Both the position numbers and the translations under genes were made by a program. From assembly GCA_963716925.1 (NCBI GenBank), contig CAVQUX010000006.1, positions 682,001 to 746,000 of the forward strand: a stretch of 64,000 nucleotides of DNA. Reading direction: 5' to 3'. This document shows, one piece after another, positions 36,000 to 43,512 of this stretch (within the stretch, counting starts at the first letter, position 1; every line of letters begins with the position of its first letter). Under the pieces are notes generated by a model. That model had not been told where the DNA came from and ran no database searches. It saw only the letters and a program-made list of their open reading frames with translations. Origin of the DNA: DAISKN01 sp963716925 (lineage in GTDB: Bacteria > Acidobacteriota > Vicinamibacteria > Marinacidobacterales > SMYC01).

Positions 36000-37578
36000 T
36001 CAGCTCTCCCTGCGCTCCATACCCACGACTGCTCCCGCGATCACGGCGAACAGGGCCAGGTTCGCGGGAAGGTGCAAGCTGAAATCCGTGAGGCTGTGGA
36101 GGGCCATGGCCACGATTGCGCTGGCAAAGCCCGCGTGCAGCGCCAGCAGCGGACGATCGGGCTCGAGGCCGCGCCGAGCCCGACGAGCGGCCCTCAGGAC
36201 GGCGAACCCGAGCCACGCGAGGAGAGCGAACCCGGGCAACCCCAGCTCGATCGCCAGCTGCAGATAGTCGTTGTGGGCCCAGCTATAGAAGATGCGGCCT
36301 CCGAAGCTCCGATACCGGCCCCCGACGTAGCGGAACGAGCTCAAGCCAGAGCCCGTGAGCCAGTAGTCGCGGACGGCGGGAACGCTGTCCCTCCAGACCT
36401 GGATTCGGGTCGCTTCCCTCTCCCACTCGTCGCCGAGACCCGCGAACCGACCCACGAGCGGCTCGACGCCGATCCACAAGGAAACGCCCCCGATGGCAAG
36501 GGCAAGGGCGAGGAGCGCAGCGACGCTCCTCCGGCGGCCGGCTCCGCGCGAGGGGCTGCGGGTGAGAGCGACGAAGGCGAAAGTGGCCGCGAGCGACGAA
36601 CACGATTCCGGACCGGGAGAGAGACAATAGAAGACCGAGAGCGAGAACCAGGATTGCGATACCCGCGATGGCCGCGAGACCGCCCTCGTTCCCGCTCCCG
36701 CGCGAGTGGCTCCTCGGAGTCTTCTGGGAGCGCTCGCGGAGCCAGGCGAAGAAGCCAACGCTCGACAGCAGAAGCATGCTCTGGAAAGCAGCATAGTGGT
36801 TCGGGTTCCCGAAGCTCCCCGAGGCGCGGAGAGCCTCCGACACCTGCCCGCGAGCGCCCTGGAGGTCCGAGAAGAAGCCGGCGACGCCGAGAGCGCCCGA
36901 GGCGGCGCCCAGAAGCACGAGACCGAGGCTCAAGCGCAAAGCCCCTTCGAGGGTGCGGACGGAGCGGAGCGACGCGTAGAAAAGACCGAGGGCGGCGAGC
37001 CAGATCCAGAGGCCGCGCAGGGATTGATAGGGAGCGAGGCTCCAGGGAGCGGCGGAAGGCGCGGAATCGAGGAGACTCTCCACGTCCGCGCGAAGACCAG
37101 CCGCCTCGGGCGAGAGCACCGCCAGCACCGGTCGGCTCAGAGGCACGAGAGAAAGCGTCATCCACAGCGTGAACAGCACGAGCGGCGCCAGCAGACCCGT
37201 GCGCCGGATGGGAAACCCGAAGAGGAACCCTTCTCTCGAGAGGTCGAGCTCTACCGAGGCTCTTCCGCCGGAGCCCGGCAGGAGGATCTCGACTTCGGGA
37301 CTCGACTTTCCCCGGGGGTAGCCGCCCAGCGTGAAGAGGCGCGCGAGGCCCGCGAGCTCCGGATGCCTCACCCGGAACGGGAGCCGCTTCCAGGCTTCGA
37401 ATCGAGAGCGGATGGCCTCCCTCTTCTCCCGCGGCTCCCAGGCATCTCGCGACACGATCCCGAGCACGAGAAACGCCGAGCCCAGCTCGAGCAGGAGAAC
37501 CGCCCAGGGATCGTAGCCTCCAAAGTTCCAGGCGACCGCGCCGAGGAGCAATACCAGCGCGACGGCAAGTCGCGTCAT
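36000..37578 (-). pseudogene. O-antigen ligase/polymerase-like protein, frameshifted
   Basis: A multi-spanning membrane protein of the Wzy/WaaL type. The N-terminal part starts MTRLAVALVLLLGAVAWNFGG and runs to LLSLSRSGIVF in one frame. From about 36600 the similarity goes on in another frame (SLAATFAFVALTRSPSRG ... DYWLTGSGLSSFRYVGGRYRSFGGRIFYSWAHNDYLQLAIELGLPG). The FGNPNHYAA motif and the large-loop H-N-D-Y-L-Q motif are characteristic. A single-base indel near 36600 is enough to repair a gene of about 525 codons, so this may be a sequencing error. Its start overlaps the TPR gene's stop by four bases. Confidence 0.82.
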
Positions 37579-38744
37579 CGCGTCCCCTTGGCGAGGAGCG
37601 CCGTGAGCTCCCTCCGCGCGGAATCGTTCCCGGGCTCGAGTCGAAGCACCTCTTCGAACGTCTTCACCGCTTCGACGTCGTCTCCCGCCTGTCGCAGCGT
37701 CCGCCCGAGACCGAGGAGCGCGGGAACGTAGGAGGAGCGCCTCGAGGCCGCTTGCCGAAAGAGCGTTTCGGCGACGACCAGGTGGCCCCGTCTCTGGTAC
37801 TCCTCGCCCATCGCGCACAGGAGCTCGAGGCTCGTGCGACTCGCGGCTCCGAACCTGGTCTCGACCTTCTCGAGCGTCGTCGCCATGGCGTCGTAGGCCT
37901 CGTCGTCACGGCCGAGCGCGAGCTGCGCGCGCGACACCCAGAGCGCGGCCTCGACGAGGTTCGCCCCCTCGCCCGACTCCTCGACGAGGGTTTTCCATTT
38001 CTCCGCGGCCCGGAGAGCGTACTCGGGCCGCTCTCCCTCGAGACCCCAGTGCACGATCCGCCGGAGAACGTTGGGGTCCAGGGACGACAACAGGTCTTCT
38101 CCCAGGGATTCCCAGACCGCGTCGAGCTGGCCCGCCTGGAACAGCGCGTCGAGGAAGTGGGTGCGGGCGAGCGGATGATCGGGAACGAGAGCTCCCCACC
38201 TCGCGGGAGGCACGCGGTTTCGCGAGAGCGCCCTCAACGCGGACCAGGAGAGCTCGGGCTCGAGGGCCATCGCCGCCTTCAAATGGATCTCGGCGTCGGG
38301 GAGCGGATCCCGCAGGACTCCCGGCTCCTCGGCACTCCTCCAGCCGTCGAGGCTCGCGCGCGATTGCAGTAGCCACGCGCCGTAGGAGAGCTGGAGCCGA
38401 CCGTTCGCGGGATACCTCGCGACCGCGGCCTCGTAGGCGGCTCGCACTTTCGCCGGCTCCGAAAAACGGCTCGCATGGAAAGTCGCGAGCAGGAACGACG
38501 GCTGGTAGAAGGACGGCGCCCCGATCAGCGCCCGCCGCAACAGCTCGAGCTCTTCGTCGCGGAAATGGTTGGCCTCGAAGCGGGTCTGCACCAGCCCGAT
38601 CGCGACCTCGGGGTTGTCGATTCGGCTCGGATCGAGGACCGCCGGAATCTCGAGAGCCCACCTTTCTTGAACGAAAAGATGGAAAGCGACGGCGGCGTAC
38701 AGCACGACGAGCGCCGCGAGTAGGACGGCGACGAGCCTGCGCAT
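37575..38744 (-). CDS. Membrane-anchored TPR protein
   Basis: A 389-residue protein with an N-terminal membrane anchor (RLVAVLLAALVVLYAAVAFHLFV) and several tetratricopeptide repeats, clearest at residues 50-130 and 300-385 (VVAETLFRQAASRRSSYVPALLGLGRTLRQAGDDVEAVKTFEEVLRLEP). TPR proteins scaffold complexes. It is translationally coupled to the O-antigen-ligase-like gene downstream (ATGA overlap), a common pair in polysaccharide loci. Substrate and partner are not evident. Confidence 0.82.
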   Translation of the reverse strand: MRRLVAVLLAALVVLYAAVAFHLFVQERWALEIPAVLDPSRIDNPEVAIGLVQTRFEANHFRDEELELLRRALIGAPSFYQPSFLLATFHASRFSEPAKVRAAYEAAVARYPANGRLQLSYGAWLLQSRASLDGWRSAEEPGVLRDPLPDAEIHLKAAMALEPELSWSALRALSRNRVPPARWGALVPDHPLARTHFLDALFQAGQLDAVWESLGEDLLSSLDPNVLRRIVHWGLEGERPEYALRAAEKWKTLVEESGEGANLVEAALWVSRAQLALGRDDEAYDAMATTLEKVETRFGAASRTSLELLCAMGEEYQRRGHLVVAETLFRQAASRRSSYVPALLGLGRTLRQAGDDVEAVKTFEEVLRLEPGNDSARRELTALLAKGTR

Positions 38745-38833
38745 TTCGAAACGAGATCGGGCTTTGGGCCCTGAGCTTACGATGGTAACACAGGGCCCTG
38801 GCGCCGGGACGCCGACTCACTTATTCTCGTAGA

Positions 38834-40012
38834 ATGACGGCGGTCTCGAGCGACCTGGGAGTCGAATCCGAGGCCGCAAGACTCGGGAGGATTCTCGCCG
38901 GATTCTCCTGGGAATCGCTGTCGGGTCCTCCCGTCGACTGGCCCGCTCTCGTCCGCCGCGCCATAGACGAGCGAATGGGCCCGCTCCTCCTCGCGAGGCT
39001 CGGCGCCGACGCGCGCCTCCCGGAGAGAGAGACGCGCCTGCTCCGCGCCGAGCTCTACCGGGCCGAGGCCTCGAGCCTCATCCTCTATCGAGAGCTCGGC
39101 CTCCTCCTCGAGCGCTCAGAGGAATCGGGGCTCTCGACTCCCGTCGTTCTGAAAGGCGGCGCTCTGGCCACGAGCCTCTACGACGCCATTGGGCACCGAC
39201 CCATGGGGGATATCGACGTTCTCATCCCTCGGGAAGAGCTCGAAGGCTGGCTCGACCTCGCCCGAAAGACCTCCTTCCGAAGGCTCGCCCCCGAGATGAG
39301 CCCGGGGCTCGACCGGGCGATTCACTACCACACCGCCCTCTCCCGGGAAATGGAGGGCGATGCCACGATCGAGCTCCACTATGGGCTCATCGCCGGCGAG
39401 TCGGATTGGCGCGCTCCCGATCCGCGCTGGTTCCTGGAAAGGACGGAAGAGTGGCATCCGCCGGGCGCCGCTTCCTACCCGGCACGCCAGCTCGACCCCA
39501 CGGCGCATCTTCTTTATTTGAGCGCCCACGCGATGCTGCAGCATGGGAGCGCATCGGCTCGAATGATCTGGTTCTACGACCTCCACCTCCTGATCTCGCG
39601 CCGCTCCGACCGCATTCGATGGGCGGAGCTCCTGGAACGGGCGAAGAAGCTTCAGTGGGAGCCCGCGCTCGGCGCTGCCCTCGAGCGGTCTCGCGCGCTC
39701 TTCGAGACCGAGCTTCCCGACGGTTTCATGGAAGAGCTCGAAGTCCATCCGGGCGAGAGGAGGGCGCGGGAAGTGCGCCGCCGCGGAGACCCGGACCGAA
39801 GCCGCGCGGAGATCGTCTGGAGCGAGCTCCGTTCGGTCGGAGTCGGGCGCGGCCTGCTGTGGGGGCTCGGCATTCTCTTCCCGCGGCCCGAGTACATGAG
39901 GTGGCGCTACCCCGACGCGGGCCGGCTGTGGCCCGCGATTTATCCCGTTCGATGGGCGCGCGCGTTCTGGGAAGGCGGGCGAGCGCTCCTGCGGAGGAAG
40001 CCCGTCGGTTGA
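38834..40012 (+). CDS. NTP_transf_5-type nucleotidyltransferase family protein
   Basis: A 392-residue protein of the NTP_transf_5 family (PF14907). The signature VVLKGGALATSLYDAIGHRPMGDIDVLIPREEL near residues 100-135 has the D-x-D pair of the nucleotidyltransferase fold. The C-terminal WRYPDAGRLWPAIYPVRWARAFWEGGRALL is also typical. These proteins are found beside PqqD-, HprK- and lasso-B2-like genes and in polysaccharide loci, and their reaction is unknown. That same neighbourhood follows here. The ATG overlaps a TAGAATG sequence, so the promoter is unclear. Confidence 0.85.
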   Translation: MTAVSSDLGVESEAARLGRILAGFSWESLSGPPVDWPALVRRAIDERMGPLLLARLGADARLPERETRLLRAELYRAEASSLILYRELGLLLERSEESGLSTPVVLKGGALATSLYDAIGHRPMGDIDVLIPREELEGWLDLARKTSFRRLAPEMSPGLDRAIHYHTALSREMEGDATIELHYGLIAGESDWRAPDPRWFLERTEEWHPPGAASYPARQLDPTAHLLYLSAHAMLQHGSASARMIWFYDLHLLISRRSDRIRWAELLERAKKLQWEPALGAALERSRALFETELPDGFMEELEVHPGERRAREVRRRGDPDRSRAEIVWSELRSVGVGRGLLWGLGILFPRPEYMRWRYPDAGRLWPAIYPVRWARAFWEGGRALLRRKPVG

Positions 40013-40114
40013 CAAGAGGTGCTCTGTTCTGGTGTTCTATAAATATCCCAGTATCTAGTATCTGAAGCACCTACGGACATCCAGGCTCCAACGGCATCGA
40101 AACGAGGAGGGCTC
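40009..40114 (+). promoter_or_regulatory. AT-rich leader before the PqqD-like gene
   Basis: A TATAAA box at 40038-40043 and a tandem AGTATCT repeat at about 40050-40063 stand out in an otherwise GC-rich region. TTGACA at 40009-40014 is 23 bases from TATAAA, too far for a standard pair, so the true -35 is uncertain. GAGGAGG at 40103-40109 serves the ATG at 40115. No separate small precursor gene is seen in these 102 bases. Confidence 0.4.
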
Positions 40115-40529
40115 ATGGGGCTCCGCCGGGGCGCTCATGTCGCATGGAGGCGCGTGGGCGACGAGACGGTTCTGATTCATCTTCGGAACAAGAAGATTCT
40201 ACGTGCTGAACCCGAGCGGAGGGTTCTTCTGGCACGGCCTGGACGGAGAGCGAGGAACCGAACAGTTTCTATCGAACCTCCCCGTCGCCGATCCTCGTGC
40301 CGACCACGCCTCGGAACGAATCGACGCGTTCCTCAGGGACCTCCAGGAGGCGGACCTGGTCGAGGCCGACGGCGCGCCCGAGGAGCGGACGGTATCGCTT
40401 CCGGATTATCCGCTTCCGACGTTCATCCCTCCCGAGCTCGTCTGGCAGCAGGAGCTTCGGAACTTCGGGCAGAGCTGCGCCTTCATCAGCGGGTCCGGCC
40501 CGACCTGCGACTCCGTTCCGACCATCTGA
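40115..40529 (+). pseudogene. PqqD-like (RRE) protein with Cys-containing tail, frameshifted
   Basis: The first frame gives LRRGAHVAWRRVGDETVLIHLRNKKI. After one extra base near 40199 the next frame continues YVLNPSGGFFWHGLDGERGTEQFL to the end of a PqqD/RRE fold at about residue 95. PqqD-type domains bind the leader of RiPP precursors for radical SAM or protease partners. The last ~35 residues, after PDYPLPTFIPPELVWQQELRN, are FGQSCAFISGSGPTCDSVPTI, a tail with two Cys nine residues apart that PqqD does not need. It could be a fused substrate (core) segment; this is an inference. One indel repairs the gene to about 137 codons. Confidence 0.7.
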
Positions 40530-40541
40530 TCCGACCGATCC

Positions 40542-41375
40542 ATGCTCGAAGTCGCGGAAGAGGAAGAGAGAGAGCTCTCGCAGGCGAGCTTCGCCTTCGG
40601 TGAGACCCACCTCCGATTCGAAAGCGCCGACCGGACGTGGCTCGCCCATCTCGATCGACGGTATCGCAGCTTTTCCACATCGCCCCGGGTGGGAAGCTTC
40701 GTCGTTCGCTTCGAGCCGACGTCGGCGCCGCTTCCGCCGGACCTCGTGACACCGCTCGCCGCGCACGTCGAAGCGGTTCACTGCGCTCCCGCGGCCGACG
40801 GCTACCGGGTGAGCACCGAGACTTCCGAGTGCGAGATCGACATGCGCTCGCGGCGGGCTTTCCTGCGGGGGCCCGCCGCACTGTATCCGCTCGACAACCT
40901 GCTGCGGCACCTCCTCCCGCTCCTCTGGGAGGAAGGGGTCATCGTACACTCCGCTCTCGTCGCCGGCGGAGACGGGAGCGGCGTTCTCGCCTGCGGCCCT
41001 TCGGGCGCGGGGAAGTCGACGATCGCCAGGCTCGCGGGGAAGCGGGCTCTTTCGGACGAGCTCGCCGCGGTCCGGATCGAGCGCCACGGAGCGACCTCGA
41101 TAGCACTCCCCTTCTGGGTGTCGCGGCCCGGGAGCGCCCGCCTGCGGGCGGCGCTTCATCTGGGGCACGGGCCCGCCCACCGCCTCGAGCGCCTTCGGCC
41201 GGAGCAGGCCCTGCGCCGCCTCGCATCCCTGGTTCTCTGGCCCGTCTGGGACGAGAGCGCCATGGCTCGATCGTTCGCGTACCTGGCGGCGCTCGCGGAG
41301 AGCGTGCCGGCATTCGATTTGTCCTTCGCGCCCGTAGGCGACGTATGGGATTTCATCGACAAGGAGGTCTCGTGA
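40542..41375 (+). CDS. HprK-like P-loop kinase
   Basis: A 277-residue protein related to the C-terminal kinase domain of HPr kinase/phosphorylase. The P-loop is CGPSGAGKST at residues 151-160, followed by ALSDELAAVRI, where the acidic residues fit the HprK Walker B region. The HPr substrate-binding loop is not evident, and no HPr gene is close by. Such solitary HprK-like proteins accompany PqqD, B2 protease and nucleotidyltransferase genes in RiPP-like clusters, where some phosphorylate the peptide. Its stop overlaps the GTG start of the radical SAM gene. Confidence 0.82.
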   Translation: MLEVAEEEERELSQASFAFGETHLRFESADRTWLAHLDRRYRSFSTSPRVGSFVVRFEPTSAPLPPDLVTPLAAHVEAVHCAPAADGYRVSTETSECEIDMRSRRAFLRGPAALYPLDNLLRHLLPLLWEEGVIVHSALVAGGDGSGVLACGPSGAGKSTIARLAGKRALSDELAAVRIERHGATSIALPFWVSRPGSARLRAALHLGHGPAHRLERLRPEQALRRLASLVLWPVWDESAMARSFAYLAALAESVPAFDLSFAPVGDVWDFIDKEVS

Positions 41376-42415
41376 CCGAGCTCACCTATCTTCCGAAGCT
41401 CATGGTCGAGGCGGGAAAGCGGACGATTCCACTCGAGGTCGCGCTCGAGCTCACGCACCACTGCAACTTCCGGTGCCAGCATTGCTACATTCCGGACTTC
41501 GCCGCGCCGGATTTGCTCTCGACCGAGCGCATCCTCGAGCTTCTCGACGAGCTCGTCGAGATGGGAACGCTCTATCTCACGCTCACCGGCGGCGAGATGC
41601 TCCTCAGGCGCGACTGGTACAAAATCGCCTCCCGGGCGCGGAACCTCGGATTCAGCCTGCGGCTCTTCACCAACGGCTCGACGGTCGACGAGGAGAAGGC
41701 GGACCTCATCCAGACGCTTTTTGCCACGGTGGAGGTGAGCCTCTACAGCATGGACGTCGATATCTTCGAGCGCATCACCCAGAAGAAGGGATCTTTCGAA
41801 AAGACCATCCGCGGCATCGAGCTCCTACGGGAACGGAACATCGAAGTTCTTCTCAAGATCCCGATGATGGTCTACAACACCACCGGGTTCGAGAAGGTCT
41901 TCGAGTACGCCGCCCGGATCGGGGCCACGGCGCGCGCCGACGCCCGGATCGTGGCGAAGAAGAACGGCGATCTGGTGACGCTGAAGCTGCGGGCCGAGCC
42001 GGAGGCCCTGATGCCTCTCTACCGCTCCGGCTATACGCCCTGCTCGATCCCCGAGGAGCTCGGAAGCGACCCGCGCGCCGGCGGCCCGCTCTGCGCGGCG
42101 GGAAATCGCTACGCCAACATCGCCTCGTCGGGCGAGGTGAGGGCCTGCAACATCCTTCCCGGCGCCGCCGGAAACCTCCGGGAGCAGACGTTCCGGGAGA
42201 TCTGGGAAGGCTCGCCCTGGCTCCAGAAAGTACGCTCGATTCGAAGGCGGGATCTCGACCCCTGCAACACCTGCGACAAGTTCTCGTACTGCGGTCGATG
42301 CCACGCGATGGCCATGGTGGAGGACGGAAACATCCTGGGGCCGGCCTCTTCCGCCTGCGCCCACGCCGAGATCGTGGAGCGCATTCACTCCGAAAAGCAG
42401 CCCGCCTATGCTTAA
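41372..42415 (+). CDS. SPASM-domain radical SAM enzyme
   Basis: A 347-residue radical SAM maturase-like enzyme. The SAM [4Fe-4S] motif is CNFRCQHC (Cys 31, 35, 38), followed by LTLTGGEMLLR. The C-terminal SPASM part binds auxiliary clusters and has Cys residues in GPLCAAG, VRACNILPG and CNTCDKFSYCGRCHAMA. This architecture is shared by PqqE, AlbA-type sactionine synthases and other RiPP modifiers. GTG 41372 with AAGGAGGT at 41361-41368 is the start and overlaps the kinase stop (GTGA). The B2-type gene overlaps its end by eight bases, so the three genes are tightly coupled. Confidence 0.9.
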   Translation: MTELTYLPKLMVEAGKRTIPLEVALELTHHCNFRCQHCYIPDFAAPDLLSTERILELLDELVEMGTLYLTLTGGEMLLRRDWYKIASRARNLGFSLRLFTNGSTVDEEKADLIQTLFATVEVSLYSMDVDIFERITQKKGSFEKTIRGIELLRERNIEVLLKIPMMVYNTTGFEKVFEYAARIGATARADARIVAKKNGDLVTLKLRAEPEALMPLYRSGYTPCSIPEELGSDPRAGGPLCAAGNRYANIASSGEVRACNILPGAAGNLREQTFREIWEGSPWLQKVRSIRRRDLDPCNTCDKFSYCGRCHAMAMVEDGNILGPASSACAHAEIVERIHSEKQPAYA

Positions 42416-42797
42416 GCGTCCTCTGGCCGCTCTGCGGAGCCTCGCCGCCGTCGCCCGCGCCTCGGTGCGGGTGAGCTTCTACGAAAGACGCCGAAGTCTT
42501 CCCGACCTGGTGACGCGACTGAGATCGACCCCTCGAGACCGCGCGTGCGATCCGCATCTAACGCTCGCGGTCCTCGAGCGTCTGCTTCCCTTTCTTCCTC
42601 CGTACGGCGCGGGAAAGTGCGTGAAGCGTTCGCTCTTCCTCCTCGACCTCTGGTCGCGGGCGGGCCTCGCGCCGTCGTTGCATATCGGTCTGCGGAGAAG
42701 CGATTCCGATCGCGGCGGACACGCCTGGATCACCACGAGGGAGTCGGCGTTCGAGACCTACCGGCCCCCGGACATCGTCGAGGCCTTCCGCCATTGA
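42408..42797 (+). CDS. Lasso-peptide B2-type protease (transglutaminase-like)
   Basis: A 129-residue protein of the lasso B2 family (Transglut_core3). The nucleophile is probably Cys 71 in GKCVKRSLFLLDLW, and the His is in GGHAWITT near 105, with an Asp further on. In lasso peptide pathways B2 cuts off the leader peptide with the help of a PqqD-like B1 protein, and here a PqqD-like protein is encoded upstream. No asparagine-synthetase-like lasso cyclase is found in the window, so the product should not be an ordinary lasso peptide. It overlaps the radical SAM gene by eight bases. Confidence 0.85.
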   Translation: MLKRPLAALRSLAAVARASVRVSFYERRRSLPDLVTRLRSTPRDRACDPHLTLAVLERLLPFLPPYGAGKCVKRSLFLLDLWSRAGLAPSLHIGLRRSDSDRGGHAWITTRESAFETYRPPDIVEAFRH

Positions 42798-42860
42798 CGC
42801 CACTTGAAGTCAGCCCGGCTTTCTGCTGAGATCGATTTCCCCCAGAAAAGAGCCCGAATC

Positions 42861-43349
42861 ATGAGATGCACGAGAGTATCCTCCGCCGCCGTGGTCGCCG
42901 CCTCGATGTTCCTGGCCTCCGGCGACAACGTGGCGCAGGAGACGGCGGCTCGCGGGGACGGCTGTCAGTCGGTATGGGTCACGGCGCCCACCTTCGGAAA
43001 GCCGGCGCCGCAATTCCGGAAGCCCCTCACCTTCTCCGCCGCGGAAGTGCTGGACCTCGAGTTCCAGGTCGTGATCCGCGCGGACCTCCTGGCGGCGCGG
43101 AGTCTCGAGCTCAAGGTCCTCACCCCGAAGGGTCACCTTTATCAGACGCTCGCGCTTCCCACGCCCTCCGAGGTTTCCCAGGCGGCGTCCACTCGACGGT
43201 CGCGCTATCGAACCGTGGCCGCGCGGCTCCCGGTCGCGGGAACCACCATCGTGAACAACTCGCTCTACGGAACCTGGAAAGCGGAAGCGTACCTCGCGGG
43301 CGAACGAACCACCTGCGCCAGGGCGCGCTCGTTCGTCATCAACCCCTGA
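42861..43349 (+). CDS. Small secreted protein, paralogue of 48934-49428
   Basis: A 162-residue protein with a signal peptide (SSAAVVAASMFLASGDNVAQ) and no known family. It is clearly homologous to the protein at 48934-49428: both have VTAP, TFSA-x-x-x-LDL, L-K/F-KV-x-TPKGHLYQ-S/T-L, LPVAGTTIV-x-x-SLYG-x-WK-x-EA and a closing C-A ... SFVI-x-P. The two copies flank the giant gene. The body is beta-rich with two conserved Cys, perhaps a small beta-sandwich. ATG 42861 is chosen because the signal peptide begins there. Confidence 0.78.
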   Translation: MRCTRVSSAAVVAASMFLASGDNVAQETAARGDGCQSVWVTAPTFGKPAPQFRKPLTFSAAEVLDLEFQVVIRADLLAARSLELKVLTPKGHLYQTLALPTPSEVSQAASTRRSRYRTVAARLPVAGTTIVNNSLYGTWKAEAYLAGERTTCARARSFVINP

Positions 43350-43416
43350 TAGCCCGCGGGGGTTCCCCTACGCGCCGGATGGGATTTCGACCCCTGTCTC
43401 GCCGGGACGCCGACCG

Positions 43417-43431
43417 CAAGTCTTTGACTTG
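43417..43431. other. Short palindrome before the giant gene
   Basis: CAAGTC-TTT-GACTTG at 43417-43431. It lies about 80 bases before the start at 43513 in a 163-base gap that has no gene. A regulatory site or a weak hairpin are both possible. Confidence 0.3.
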
Positions 43432-43512
43432 AGTCCTCCCGAGCGCTTCGACGAGGGGCACGGGAATTGCTTCCCTTCCCTGGTTCCCCGACCTTCCTGC
43501 GGAAAGACACAC

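Noticed and set aside
38830..38835. TAGAAT as -10 box for the NTP_transf_5 gene
   Set aside because: It overlaps the start codon itself (TAGAATG), so it cannot act as the promoter of that start.
40009..40043. TTGACA plus TATAAA as a standard promoter
   Set aside because: The spacer is 23 bases, too long for sigma70; only the AT-rich leader is reported.
40203..40529. Independent small gene starting at 40203
   Set aside because: It has no ribosome site and continues the PqqD fold begun in the other frame, so a frameshifted single gene is the better reading.
38834..42797. Typical lasso peptide cluster
   Set aside because: The asparagine-synthetase-like cyclase is missing and the tail of the PqqD protein lacks a typical lasso core with an N-terminal Gly and a ring acid at position 7-9.
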